Notes under the pieces: generated by a model | What the model was told of the DNA's origin: nothing | The model's input: the letters and a program-made list of their open reading frames with translations, nothing else | Database searches by the model: none | Part shown: piece by piece, positions 8,110 to 17,398 of the stretch | How positions within the stretch are numbered: the first letter of the stretch is position 1 | Layout: every line of letters starts with the position of its first letter | Made by a program: the position numbers and the translations under genes | NCBI GenBank assembly: GCA_003542575.1 | Contig: DPKJ01000014.1 | Span: 114,566 to 178,565 of the forward strand | Source of the DNA: Rikenellaceae bacterium | Lineage (GTDB): Bacteria; Bacteroidota; Bacteroidia; Bacteroidales; UBA932 | DNA: 64,000 nt | Reading direction: 5' to 3'

Positions 8110-9249
8110 ATGAGATATAGATTTATATTACTATTTACAATTATTCCCTTGGCTTTTTCATGCGTAAAAATGCCTAAGAATAATTATGTGCCCGACTTTG
8201 AGGTGCTGGAGGATTTTGATTGGAAGACCATAGAGTATCGTCCAATGACATTAACTCAAACATCTATCGTGCTTAATGAAGCTGGAGACACTGTGGGGAT
8301 GTCATTGCCTGCGGGCACTTATAATTTTATTGTAGGTAAAACAACTACATTGAGTGCAATACCGGACACATCTGCCGCAAGTGCCAATGAGGTATCCACA
8401 AAAGCTCCCGGAGATAAATATAAAGAGGTTATCTACTTCCCTTCAAAAAATGGTTACGCCACAGTTATGTATGAGGACCTTTTCCCTGCAAAGGGAGATA
8501 TGGACATGAACGATATTGTTTTTGGAATAAATATTGAATTTAATCTTGACAATCAGCTAAGACTTAGGTCTTTAAAGATAAGCATTCAACCAAGAGCCAT
8601 TGGTAGCTCTTACTCTTCAATAGGACTTGCAGCATCACTATCGGGAGGCTCGTATGACAATTATGTTGACAAAATTTACTATTCAGAGGCTCCATCTATC
8701 GGAAATTTCTTTAATGTAACAAATTACGGAGGCAGCTATTCAGCAGAAATAGGCAATTTATTTGATGTAATCCCGTTAACCGGAAACTTCAGAGGACATT
8801 TTACAGACAACTCCGAGCTATTTCTTAATGTAAGGAATGTTGACCCTGTAATTGGCACCAACAACTTCTGGGTTTATATTGACATCCTTCCAAGCAGAAT
8901 TTTTCATATCTCAAATCTGACTTTTCTTGATGCTCCGAGCATCGGTAAAGTTAACCTGGACATTTTCGCTCTGTTTGGAGACAGAGGTAAAGAGATTCAT
9001 TTCAAGGGGACAAGGCCCACAGCATTTTTCTACTATCCTTACTTTGTTGCAACATGGCCAAAATCAGATTTCTCTTCACCGGACAACTGGGTATGGGCAA
9101 TTTTGAGTGATCAGTCAATCAGGCACCCACAGGAGTTTGCCAAAATTTATCACGCATACCCTAGTTTTACCAGTTGGACCTCAGGTGGCGGTTCCGATTG
9201 GTATTCGCCTGCAGTGACCGAATTTCTCTACACCAAAAAAACATTCTGA
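8110..9249 (+). CDS. LruC-domain (DUF4842-like) lipoprotein, short paralogue
   Basis: Predicted lipoprotein of 379 residues. The ATG at 8110 is chosen because it gives a short lipoprotein signal with lipobox LAFSC and Cys18; an in-frame ATG 36 bases upstream would give an overlong N-terminus. Cys18 is followed by VKMPK and the block DFDWKTI, both repeated in the next gene. The C-terminal LruC-type domain has YEDLFPAKGDMDMNDIVFG near 121-139; the Asp/Asn ladder D130, D132, N134, D135 looks like a calcium-binding loop. The C-terminus ends in an aromatic-rich SGGGSDWYS block. Function of the family is not established; a surface-exposed structural or adhesive role is an inference. Confidence 0.75.
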   Translation: MRYRFILLFTIIPLAFSCVKMPKNNYVPDFEVLEDFDWKTIEYRPMTLTQTSIVLNEAGDTVGMSLPAGTYNFIVGKTTTLSAIPDTSAASANEVSTKAPGDKYKEVIYFPSKNGYATVMYEDLFPAKGDMDMNDIVFGINIEFNLDNQLRLRSLKISIQPRAIGSSYSSIGLAASLSGGSYDNYVDKIYYSEAPSIGNFFNVTNYGGSYSAEIGNLFDVIPLTGNFRGHFTDNSELFLNVRNVDPVIGTNNFWVYIDILPSRIFHISNLTFLDAPSIGKVNLDIFALFGDRGKEIHFKGTRPTAFFYYPYFVATWPKSDFSSPDNWVWAILSDQSIRHPQEFAKIYHAYPSFTSWTSGGGSDWYSPAVTEFLYTKKTF

Positions 9250-9535
9250 CAGAGCGTTTTTCAAATTTAAAAACACTATGAAACCATAAGAAAAGTGTAA
9301 AATAATTTTACACAAATACATTTTTAAGATATTTTTATTACGTTTTTGTTACCATATTTTTAAACAAAACCCCAAATTAAATTATCCCCTTATTTAATTG
9401 GCCCAACACATATTAGCCATACTAATGCAAAACAAAAAGCATTTTAAAACATAAACCCCTGGCCCATTTTATTATATTTTTAAAAGAAGGCATAATAATT
9501 GAAGTCTGTTTATGTCCAAAACAGAAATGACTATA
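9250..9535. other. Intergenic region between the two LruC lipoprotein genes
   Basis: 286 bases, very AT-rich, with no credible ORF. It holds a 19-base palindrome at 9295-9313 and several near-matches to the Bacteroidota -7 box (for example TATATTTT just before the second gene) but no exact one. It probably contains the promoter of the larger LruC gene; no RNA gene seen. Confidence 0.5.
9295..9313. repeat. 19-base perfect palindrome with one central base
   Basis: Arms GTGTAAAAT and ATTTTACAC around a single A. It lies 46 bases past the stop of the first LruC gene. It could be a dimeric regulator's operator or, as a 7-bp AT-rich stem with a 5-base loop, a weak transcript end. It has no following T-run strong enough for a canonical terminator. 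Confidence 0.35.
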
Positions 9536-11908
9536 ATGACCAAACGATATTTTATACTATTTTTTACACTGATGCTGTTAGCATCTTGCGTGAAAATGCC
9601 AAAAAGAATTGATAACGAATTACCCGTTTCACCTCTTGGTGCAATTCCTTATGACTTTGATTGGAGAACAATTAAAACAATTGATCTTACATTAAACGTA
9701 ACCTCAGCAGGGGAATCTTATAACGCGGGAGTTCATATACTAAAGATATACAATTCACCTTTATTGAACACTGGCTCTTTGATTGCTACGGGTGCAGCAA
9801 AGCCGGGAGTTCCTTATATGGTAAAAATTTCAATATCAACCCCAACTGAATATTTATATATTCACGAAACCAAACCTAACGGACTCACCTCTGTTACTCC
9901 ACTTCAGGTAAACTCTTCCTTAATTAATAAAACATTGACAAAAAGTTCGCAAGAACATATCGATAATAATACCCCTTTTGCAGCTAATGCAACATCTGCT
10001 TTTGCCTATTCAGACATTACCATTCCAACACAGTTTGATGTAATTGTTAATAGCAATTCGTCACTTAATATTGTAGGATACAATACAGGTCAAACCTCAG
10101 CATACGGGAATCTTTATAAGTCATATCTGATACCTTCAGGCTTCACAAGAACAGCAAATATCGGGTTTGGTAACTATCTTCAGCATGCAGTTCTCTATGT
10201 ACAAGGCTCACTAAACATCAATTCAAAGGCAGAATTAAACAAGATGTCGATTGTAGTTCTTTCCGGAGGCTCTGTTACTGTAAAGGGCATCAGCACAGGA
10301 GTTATAGAAGCAGATTTCCCGGTCATATACATCCAGAACGGTGCTGCACTTGCCTCTTCTGATATTGTGAACATTTCAAATGCAACAATGGTAAATAAAG
10401 GCACTACAACAACGAGCAAAAAAATTGATATCAACAATAGTTCTTATTTCTATAACGAAGGATCATTGCAGATTACCGGCAATAACAACGAACTTCATAT
10501 TACCAATTTTGGAGCAATGTTTAATTCGGGGCCTGTAAATGTCCCAAAGATATCTGTTACAACCAACGGAACCTTTAACAACAGTCCCGGCACCGTAGTT
10601 ACTACCAGTGATTGGTACCAATCAAACGGGTCTTTTCTAAATAATCATGGAGAAATTGCTGCAACAACTAAATTCAGCAACTCAGGTGGAGGTACTGTGA
10701 ATAACTTTTGTCTAATTACAGCCAATGTTACTGATTTTCAGCAAATGACTGCAAATCTTGAACCAGGGTCACTTTGGAACAGCCAATCTTTTGCCGTAAA
10801 TAACAGCACCATAAATATGGCAGGAGGGAGCATGTTTCTTACAGGTAGAATTACAAATATTTATGGATTCAATGTAACTTCATCTTCAGCGTCATACTCT
10901 CTGTTTAAAAGTACAGGAAGTGTACCTGCATTCACCTGGTCTGCTACAAGTTTTAGCGGTAATATTGAATTTGTATATACCGGGCTCACGGCGGCCAATC
11001 GTTCATCATATGAATCTTCTTTATCAAATGGTGCAATTATCGGCAACGAACAGACAAAAAATATCCCAGGAACAACATGTAACGGATCTCTGGGGCAGAT
11101 TGAAGCAGATGATGACCCGGGTACTGGACCCACATTCGCAAGCTACTTCCCTTCTCAAAGTGGATGGGCTACCTACGCATTTGAAGATCAGTGGCCTTTA
11201 AAAGGAGACTATGACTTGAACGACCTTGTTGTACGTTTCAGACTTACCACAATACACAACAGTTCAAACCAAGTTATTGAGTTACTCTTTGACTACAGTG
11301 TTCTTGCAGTTGGTGCCGTAAAAAGCATTTCAGCTGCATTTCAACTGGACAATATATTGGCGTCGGCTGTTGGTTCTGTTACCGGACAAATTGCCGGAGG
11401 AAGCACTCCTTTCGGTATATCATCTAATGGAACTGAGACCGGGGCATCAAAGGCAATAATTCCGGTGTTCAACAATGCTAAAAATGTTGTGCCTTTTAGT
11501 GGTTATTTAAATACCATCAAAGGCGAATATACACCTACTCCATACAATCAGGTAAAAGTAGTATTCTCTTCTCCTGTAAATCAATCTCTGATCTCAATAT
11601 CATCATTTAACTTCTTTATCTCTGTTGATAGCAGAGGTCTTGAGATACACCTTCCCGGCTATTCTGCAACAGAAAAATTCAATAGCTCTTCAGCCGGAGG
11701 TAATCTTCATCCTTCAGACATGTTCAAGTATAGTGATGGTATGATGTGGGGGCTTATGTTTCCTTCCGATTTCAGTTATTCGGCAGAGGGGAACTCAATA
11801 GTACAAACATATACCCATTTTGCAGCGTGGGCTGTTTCCGGAGGAGCAGAATATTCTGACTGGTATTCGGATAAAGCAGGCTACAGAAACAATGAGTTGC
11901 TATACTAA
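9536..11908 (+). CDS. LruC-domain (DUF4842-like) lipoprotein, long paralogue with beta-repeat middle
   Basis: Predicted lipoprotein of 790 residues. The ATG at 9536 gives a compact signal with lipobox LLASC and Cys18, exactly as in the shorter paralogue; upstream in-frame ATGs at 9512 and 9527 are less likely. VKMPK and YDFDWRTI follow the Cys. A middle region (about 150-480), rich in Asn, Ser, Thr and Gly with recurring short strand-turn units (for example SSLNIVGYN, GSVTVKGIS, STINMAGGS), looks like a parallel beta-helix. The C-terminal LruC domain carries FEDQWPLKGDYDLNDLVVRF and ends near SGGAEYSDWYS. Probably a large surface protein; partner and ligand unknown. Confidence 0.75.
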   Translation: MTKRYFILFFTLMLLASCVKMPKRIDNELPVSPLGAIPYDFDWRTIKTIDLTLNVTSAGESYNAGVHILKIYNSPLLNTGSLIATGAAKPGVPYMVKISISTPTEYLYIHETKPNGLTSVTPLQVNSSLINKTLTKSSQEHIDNNTPFAANATSAFAYSDITIPTQFDVIVNSNSSLNIVGYNTGQTSAYGNLYKSYLIPSGFTRTANIGFGNYLQHAVLYVQGSLNINSKAELNKMSIVVLSGGSVTVKGISTGVIEADFPVIYIQNGAALASSDIVNISNATMVNKGTTTTSKKIDINNSSYFYNEGSLQITGNNNELHITNFGAMFNSGPVNVPKISVTTNGTFNNSPGTVVTTSDWYQSNGSFLNNHGEIAATTKFSNSGGGTVNNFCLITANVTDFQQMTANLEPGSLWNSQSFAVNNSTINMAGGSMFLTGRITNIYGFNVTSSSASYSLFKSTGSVPAFTWSATSFSGNIEFVYTGLTAANRSSYESSLSNGAIIGNEQTKNIPGTTCNGSLGQIEADDDPGTGPTFASYFPSQSGWATYAFEDQWPLKGDYDLNDLVVRFRLTTIHNSSNQVIELLFDYSVLAVGAVKSISAAFQLDNILASAVGSVTGQIAGGSTPFGISSNGTETGASKAIIPVFNNAKNVVPFSGYLNTIKGEYTPTPYNQVKVVFSSPVNQSLISISSFNFFISVDSRGLEIHLPGYSATEKFNSSSAGGNLHPSDMFKYSDGMMWGLMFPSDFSYSAEGNSIVQTYTHFAAWAVSGGAEYSDWYSDKAGYRNNELLY

Positions 11909-11923
11909 CAGCTTTTTAATACC

Positions 11924-12958
11924 CTAACTGTTTCTTATAATATCATCTACAGCCTTTTTAATCTCTGCTGCGGCATTTGACCAGGTATAAGTACTCTTCA
12001 TATTATCCAGCCCTGCTCTATTTGGAGTCCAGCCTGCATCAATTTCCCTTATTACATTGGCAAATGAACCCTTTTCAGAATTGTAAAAAAGGCAAGTTCC
12101 CGGGAACGCATGTTGTCTGAAGAAAGGAAGATCGGTGGCAATTACCGGTTTTTTAAAAGTTACGGCGAGGAAAAAAGCGCCTGATGTTGTGATTCTTTTA
12201 TATGGAAGAGCAAAAAAATCCGATATCGAGATAAGGTCAGCCATCTCACTGTTACTCCTGTATCCTTCAACACATTTAATATTATCTTTTTTAATTGTAT
12301 TGGTGCATCCTTTACCCATTAGAATCATATAAATGTTAGACGGAGCCTCTTTTGTGAATAGGTCAATAAATTCAGCATCTCCTTTGTAATCACGCATATT
12401 TGCATGAAGGAATATTACCTTTGATTTCTCGGGAATACCCAGAGATTCTCGGCTAAAAGTACCCCCCGGCGTATAGATTTGTTCGTAATGTCCATGAATG
12501 GCGTTTACCTCCCGTTTGCCTCTCATCCCAAATAAGTCATACCTCTCTTGTGAAGCGTTGAGAGAATGGTTAATTATCAGATGAAAATTTTTAATTATAA
12601 ACTTTCTCGAGCATCTTTCAATTGTCTTATAAACTACAATATGTGGTAATGTGTTGTGAGCAGACCATAGTAATTTATATCCTAAACTCTTGGCAAAGAC
12701 AACCTTTAAGACAAATTTAAAGAATTTTAACCATGATCTTATTTGGCTCGAGGAGTCCCAGAAATAGGATGGCCAGTGAAACAATAAAACAATATTATCT
12801 GTTCTGTTCTTCCAAAGATTTTTGAACTTAAATTCAATCTGGCGATTATCAAACCCTCGTTCAATCAAAGATTCATGAAGCATCCCAATAGAAGGATTAC
12901 CATCAACAACCGGAGGGTAGGCTGAAAAAAAAATTGTTTTATTATGATCTGTTTGCAA
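11924..12958 (-). CDS. Glycosyltransferase, GT-B fold (GT4-like)
   Basis: Cytoplasmic glycosyltransferase of 344 residues. The C-terminal half contains the nucleotide-sugar side of a GT-B fold (VIFLHANMRDYKGDAEFIDLF, MILMGKG, SISDFFALPYKRITTSGAFF, KPVIATDLPFF). The N-terminal half has LLFHWPSYFWD and SAHNTLPH, as in acceptor-binding domains of GT4 enzymes. It is divergent from the next glycosyltransferase gene and forms the left end of the polysaccharide locus. Donor and acceptor cannot be read from the sequence. Confidence 0.75.
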   Translation of the reverse strand: MQTDHNKTIFFSAYPPVVDGNPSIGMLHESLIERGFDNRQIEFKFKNLWKNRTDNIVLLFHWPSYFWDSSSQIRSWLKFFKFVLKVVFAKSLGYKLLWSAHNTLPHIVVYKTIERCSRKFIIKNFHLIINHSLNASQERYDLFGMRGKREVNAIHGHYEQIYTPGGTFSRESLGIPEKSKVIFLHANMRDYKGDAEFIDLFTKEAPSNIYMILMGKGCTNTIKKDNIKCVEGYRSNSEMADLISISDFFALPYKRITTSGAFFLAVTFKKPVIATDLPFFRQHAFPGTCLFYNSEKGSFANVIREIDAGWTPNRAGLDNMKSTYTWSNAAAEIKKAVDDIIRNS

Positions 12959-12982
12959 TGATTTCTGGTATTATTAATTAAT

Positions 12983-12990
12983 CAAAAATA
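12983..12990 (-). promoter_or_regulatory. Candidate -7 promoter box for the glycosyltransferase ending at 11924
   Basis: Minus-strand TATTTTTG fits the Bacteroidota TAnnTTTG box and ends 24 bases before the ATG at 12958. No clear -33 TTTG is seen at the right distance. Confidence 0.3.
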
Positions 12991-13022
12991 AGAAAATATA
13001 GCTCTTTAAAAAAATGAATGAT

Positions 13023-13030
13023 TAAATTTG
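13023..13030 (+). promoter_or_regulatory. Candidate -7 promoter box for the GT4 gene at 13058
   Basis: TAAATTTG is an exact TAnnTTTG match. It overlaps an in-frame TTG at 13028, which argues that translation starts at the ATG at 13058 instead. Confidence 0.35.
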
Positions 13031-13057
13031 AAGTGGAATTATCTGGAAAATAAATTG

Positions 13058-14209
13058 ATGTCCCTTAAAATTGCATATTGTATACCTTCACTATATAGCG
13101 TAAGCGGTATGGAGAAGACTCTTACTATAAAGGCAAACTATTTTGCCGAGGTATTAAATTACAAGATAATTATTATATTAACTGATGGAAAAGGTAGAGA
13201 GCCTGCATTTTCTCTTTCTCCAAAAATTGAGGTAATAAACCTTAATCTCAATTATGATAAAATATGGAGTTACCCCTTTTATATCAAGGTATTTGCATAC
13301 GCTTTAAAACAAATATTATTCAGGAGGAGGCTTACTGCCGCATTAAAGCAAATCAAACCTCAGATAACAGTCTCTATGCTCCGCAGAGATATTAACTTTA
13401 TTACAAAAATTAAAGACGGGAGTATTAAGATTGGAGAAATTCACTTCAGCAAAAGCAAGTATCGGGATTTAGATTCTGCAGATGAGAAATTTTCTATAAA
13501 AGGCCTGTTTGCAAAGTTATGGATGAGGCAACTTATTGTCAATCTTAAACGATTACAAACATTTGTGGTGCTAAGTTACGAGGATAAGGAGAAATGGGTT
13601 GAACTTAATAATGTTTCGGTTATATACAATCCGATTATCAATATACCAGCTGTTCAGTCTGATTGCGCATCCAAAAATGTAATAGCAGCCGGGCGGTTTG
13701 TCAGACAAAAGGGGTACGATATGCTACTTGAGAGTTGGGCAATTGTTGCGTCAAGACACCCCGACTGGACACTTTCAATATATGGTAGCGGTGAAAAACG
13801 AAGCTTTCAGGAAATAATCGACAGACTTGGTATAGAAAAAACCTGTATACTTTATGATGCCGTACAAAACCTTAACGAAAAATTTACAGAGAGTTCAATT
13901 TTTGCTTTTAGCTCAAGATATGAAGGTTTTGGAATGGTAATTACCGAGGCTATGGCTTGCGGTATCCCTCCCGTAGCTTTTGCATGCCAATGTGGGCCAA
14001 GGGATATAATTACCCATGGCAAAGACGGATTTCTTATTGAGCCGGAAAACACCCGGGAATTGGCAGAAAAGATATGCACTCTTATCGAAGATGATCAACT
14101 TAGAAAAAGCATGGGACTTAAGGCAAGAGAGCGTGCAGAGAGGTTTACGCTTGAGAGAGTTGCTAAGGAATGGGATGCTCTTTTTAAAGACGCGTTAAAA
14201 CACTCTTAG
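13058..14209 (+). CDS. Glycosyltransferase family 4
   Basis: GT-B retaining glycosyltransferase of 383 residues. The start MSLKIAYCIPSLYSVSGME is the typical N-terminal strand and glycine loop. The C-terminal Glycos_transf_1 domain has VIAAGRFVRQKGYDMLLESW, WTLSIYGSGEK and the EX7E element in SSRYEGFGMVITEAMACG. The ATG at 13058 is preferred to a TTG at 13028 that overlaps a candidate -7 box. It is the only glycosyltransferase gene of the locus on the plus strand and converges with the next gene, overlapping it by 4 bases. Acceptor unknown. Confidence 0.85.
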   Translation: MSLKIAYCIPSLYSVSGMEKTLTIKANYFAEVLNYKIIIILTDGKGREPAFSLSPKIEVINLNLNYDKIWSYPFYIKVFAYALKQILFRRRLTAALKQIKPQITVSMLRRDINFITKIKDGSIKIGEIHFSKSKYRDLDSADEKFSIKGLFAKLWMRQLIVNLKRLQTFVVLSYEDKEKWVELNNVSVIYNPIINIPAVQSDCASKNVIAAGRFVRQKGYDMLLESWAIVASRHPDWTLSIYGSGEKRSFQEIIDRLGIEKTCILYDAVQNLNEKFTESSIFAFSSRYEGFGMVITEAMACGIPPVAFACQCGPRDIITHGKDGFLIEPENTRELAEKICTLIEDDQLRKSMGLKARERAERFTLERVAKEWDALFKDALKHS

Positions 14210-15384
14210 TTTCTCTTTGATTTTTCCCATGTTCCGTCTCCCCTTTTTCTTTTTATCAGATAGACTATCCCTCCTAAAACATTCAGGTTCATGAAGAGAA
14301 AATAGTACGGTATGTACAGTATTTTATTCTTTATTTTTCTGTCTGCCATTATCTTACCAATAATAGCACCTAAATAAAACAATACCTGTAAAACCAAAAA
14401 CAGAGTATAAACACTACTCCCACCCATAAGAACTATTGAGAGATTCATTGGAAAAAGGGCAAACAAAAGAACGGGTGTGATTGTCCACCTCAGCACCCTG
14501 TGCGATATATATTGAAAAGTAAAAATATGGTATTTAAATATATTTAGGAGCGGCGCAAGTCTTAACACAGATTGAATACCCCCTGCCGAGATTCTTACCT
14601 TTCGTTTTTCCTCCTCCTTCATGTTTGCAGAGCCACTCTCTGTAGCATAAGCCTCTTTACAGTAATGGATTTTGAACCCTCTTTCTGCAATTTTCATAGA
14701 GAGTATAAAGTCATCCAGAAGAGTGTCAGCCGGAACCGATTCGAATAACTCTGTTCTTATGGCAAAAAGCTCTCCTGCCGCGCCTACAGCAGAGTATAGT
14801 CTGGAATCAAGTGATTTGAGCATCGATTCATACTTCCAGTAAATGCCCTCTCCTGCAGATGAAGCTCCATCTCTTTCACCTGACTGAACCCTCTTTTCTC
14901 CGGCTACACAACCTACCCGGGGGTCTGAAAATGCTTTTACAATTTCACGAACAGACTCCCTGTTAAGCATTGTATTTGCATCGGTGAAAATTACAATTGA
15001 AGTATCTAATAGAGGTACAGCCCTGTTTAATGCGGCACTTTTACCGGCCCTTTTACTTTCATACAATACAGTAACATCACTGTACTTTGAAAGAAGATTA
15101 TTGGTATTGTCATTGGATCCGTCGGTTACCCATACGATTTTTAATTTTTCACGGGGATAATCGATTTCATAAGTGTTTCTCATCTTTGAATCAACAATCT
15201 CCTCTTCGTTATAAGCAGCAATCAGCAGCGTAACTTCTTTATAGGTGAGTGTTTGAGAAATTTTGACTTTTGCTCTGAAAAACTCTTTAATCTTTACTAA
15301 AAATATTAATACAAAACCATATCCTGCATAGGTATAAAACACTATCGCAAGTGCAATCCAGAATAATGTAGTCATAGTAATCAT
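14206..15384 (-). CDS. Membrane-anchored glycosyltransferase family 2
   Basis: Processive-type GT2 of 392 residues. An N-terminal membrane helix (about 6-28) is followed by a GT-A domain with LLIAAYNEEE, WVTDGSNDNT, KRAGKSAALNRA and the metal-binding FTDANT, a TLLDDFILSMKIA acid block, the RKVRISAGG block, and three or four C-terminal helices. This layout is that of cellulose-synthase-like or chondroitin-type polymer synthases, but the length fits a single-addition enzyme too. It is the last gene of the long minus-strand locus. Its start overlaps the upstream gene by 4 bases. Confidence 0.82.
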   Translation of the reverse strand: MITMTTLFWIALAIVFYTYAGYGFVLIFLVKIKEFFRAKVKISQTLTYKEVTLLIAAYNEEEIVDSKMRNTYEIDYPREKLKIVWVTDGSNDNTNNLLSKYSDVTVLYESKRAGKSAALNRAVPLLDTSIVIFTDANTMLNRESVREIVKAFSDPRVGCVAGEKRVQSGERDGASSAGEGIYWKYESMLKSLDSRLYSAVGAAGELFAIRTELFESVPADTLLDDFILSMKIAERGFKIHYCKEAYATESGSANMKEEEKRKVRISAGGIQSVLRLAPLLNIFKYHIFTFQYISHRVLRWTITPVLLFALFPMNLSIVLMGGSSVYTLFLVLQVLFYLGAIIGKIMADRKIKNKILYIPYYFLFMNLNVLGGIVYLIKRKRGDGTWEKSKRN

Positions 15385-16508
15385 TGCTTGTCAAATAAAT
15401 TATCTATTACAATTTGCATTTGCTTTTCCCATGAAAGGGTGTTTTCAATGGAAGCTCTTATTGCTTGCGGATGTGTTTTTAGGTTTTTTTTGAAGTCGAG
15501 TATGTCCTGAATGTCAATAGGGCTTTCATCTGCGGGAGCTTTTAGAACATATGGCATCAAATCAAAATCATCATCTGTTTCTGAGTAGATGAATGGAATA
15601 CCTCTTGCTGCATACTCTCTGTTCTTAAGTGTTTTAATCTTTGTTATTCCGGATCTGTGTCTTGCCAGACTTGCTACTCCAAAATCTGATTGGCTTAAGA
15701 GATTATCCAGATCTGCTCCATGCCTGTATCCGAGAAAAACAACATGTTTATCAAGGCTAAGTTCGTTTACAAGTGCTTTAAGAGCATTAACATCTTTCGG
15801 TTCTCCATCTCCAATTATGTTGAAAATTATCTTTTGGTCACCTCCGTTTTTGTAATAGTTGTATAACCCTCGTATCAATCTGTCAAATCCATGCCAATGG
15901 TGAATTTCAGCAACACCGGTAAGTATAAACTCTGCAGTTGGTTTTTTCTCCTTTATGAGTTTGATACTACTAAAATCTATACCATTTGATATGTTAATAC
16001 TCTTTATGCCATGTATATAAGGAATGTCCGTAAAGGTTACTGCTCTGCTGACATATCTCTTCAGCTCTCCTCTGAATATTCTGTTAAGAAGAAAAATTGG
16101 TCTGTATTTTATTGGGGCTCCGCTTATCTCCCTGTCATATGGATATGTTGGAAATTCCATTGCAATTCTCACTCCTGCTTTTTTGAGCCTCTTTAACATT
16201 TTAAGCAAAGAAGGGTTTGTATTGTAAAAACTTCTTATGTAGATAAAATCAAAATTATTCTCTAAAATATAAATTGTTAGAGCTTTGAAGTTAAGCCACT
16301 TTAGAAATTTTGCTGCAATCCCGTTTCCAAAATCCTCTATCACCTTACCTTCACACACTCTTCGCTGAAACCCATTCTCATCAATATCGGTGTAACACAA
16401 CTCAGTATCAACGCCGCACTTACGCAAAGCATCAATTTGATATAAAATCTTTTTGCTGATGCCGCTATGGGGAGCAAAATCGTAAAAGTGTAAAAAAAGT
16501 GCTTTCAT
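15381..16508 (-). CDS. Glycosyltransferase (GT-B, GT4-like)
   Basis: Predicted GT-B glycosyltransferase of 375 residues. Features are the N-terminal FDFIYIRSF block, a C-terminal half with FILTGVAEIHHWHGFDRLIRG, IIFNIIGDGEP, HVVFLGYRHGADLDNLL and DFGVASLARHRSGI, and a late KTLKNREYAARGIPFIYS block resembling the acidic donor-site region. It overlaps both neighbours by 4 bases, so it is translated as part of a coupled run of glycosyltransferases. Substrates unknown. Confidence 0.75.
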   Translation of the reverse strand: MKALFLHFYDFAPHSGISKKILYQIDALRKCGVDTELCYTDIDENGFQRRVCEGKVIEDFGNGIAAKFLKWLNFKALTIYILENNFDFIYIRSFYNTNPSLLKMLKRLKKAGVRIAMEFPTYPYDREISGAPIKYRPIFLLNRIFRGELKRYVSRAVTFTDIPYIHGIKSINISNGIDFSSIKLIKEKKPTAEFILTGVAEIHHWHGFDRLIRGLYNYYKNGGDQKIIFNIIGDGEPKDVNALKALVNELSLDKHVVFLGYRHGADLDNLLSQSDFGVASLARHRSGITKIKTLKNREYAARGIPFIYSETDDDFDLMPYVLKAPADESPIDIQDILDFKKNLKTHPQAIRASIENTLSWEKQMQIVIDNLFDKQ

Positions 16509-17362
16509 TTCTTGTCAATAAGATTTGAGGGTTGGTCTTCAAGTTTCCCTTTTGTTTTAACAAAATACTTTCTAATACCTCGAACTGCCTGTATCAGTCT
16601 CAAGAAAAGCGCTTTTGAAATTGATCCGTCCGATTTTAATGTAGCAGTAGATGTTATAACCCTGGCTCTCTTGCTTTTGACAAATCTTACCTTTCCATAA
16701 TTTTTGAGTTCATAGGCCATCGCACCATCTTCTCCTCTTCTTATATTTGTTCTGTAGCCAATTTGTTTTGCAGGTTCGGTCAGATGAGCAAAAGCCAATC
16801 CTCTCACTGCTCTTTCGGGGCTATTAACAGACAACATTGATAGATGCAGGTTCCTGAGAAACTCATAACCGGCCATTTTATATCTTGGATAGTTTTTATC
16901 GGGAATAAAGCTCCATGTCGCAAAAATGGCAGCTGTACCTTGCTTCTCCAACTCTTCTATCATAGTTTGGGCATAAGTTTCAGGATACAAGGTGTCAGCG
17001 TCTATACATAGTATGTATTTGCCATTCGCCTCTATCAAGCCTCGGTTTCTTGCATGCCCGGGGCTCTTTTTATCTTCGTTATAATACCTCACTCCGGTTC
17101 TTTCATAAATCTCTGCTGTTCTGTCACTGGAGTTGTTGTTTACGCCTATAATCTCTATCGGATAGCTGCATTTCATCCTACTCAATGACCACAAGCAGCC
17201 TAGAAGACGCTGTTCCTCGTTGTATGCAATGACAATTATTGATGCAACAGGGTGCTCGTTTTGCAATTTTGAGATATTGTCTTTAATCTCAAGAAAAATC
17301 TCATTCGGCGCTTCGTCCGGTGATTTTTCGAAAACTGACAGATAACACTTATACCAACACAT
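16505..17362 (-). CDS. Glycosyltransferase family 2
   Basis: GT-A glycosyltransferase of 285 residues. VASIIVIAYNEEQ, GVNNNSSDRTAEI, SPGHARNRGL and the DXD-like CIDADTLYPE are all in place. There is no strong membrane segment, so it probably acts at the inner face of the cytoplasmic membrane. The N-terminal 35 residues before the domain, including MCWYKCYLSVFEK, are unusual, and a later start is possible. Coupled to the downstream gene by a 4-base overlap. Confidence 0.8.
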   Translation of the reverse strand: MCWYKCYLSVFEKSPDEAPNEIFLEIKDNISKLQNEHPVASIIVIAYNEEQRLLGCLWSLSRMKCSYPIEIIGVNNNSSDRTAEIYERTGVRYYNEDKKSPGHARNRGLIEANGKYILCIDADTLYPETYAQTMIEELEKQGTAAIFATWSFIPDKNYPRYKMAGYEFLRNLHLSMLSVNSPERAVRGLAFAHLTEPAKQIGYRTNIRRGEDGAMAYELKNYGKVRFVKSKRARVITSTATLKSDGSISKALFLRLIQAVRGIRKYFVKTKGKLEDQPSNLIDKK

Positions 17363-17398
17363 AATAATTATTTTACAATTAAACTGTTCTCAAAACAA

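Noticed and set aside
9536..11908. Phage tail fibre or adhesin passenger of an autotransporter
   Set aside because: The lipobox and C-terminal LruC domain, and the neighbouring shorter paralogue with the same ends, show a lipoprotein of the LruC type; no phage or translocator domain is present.
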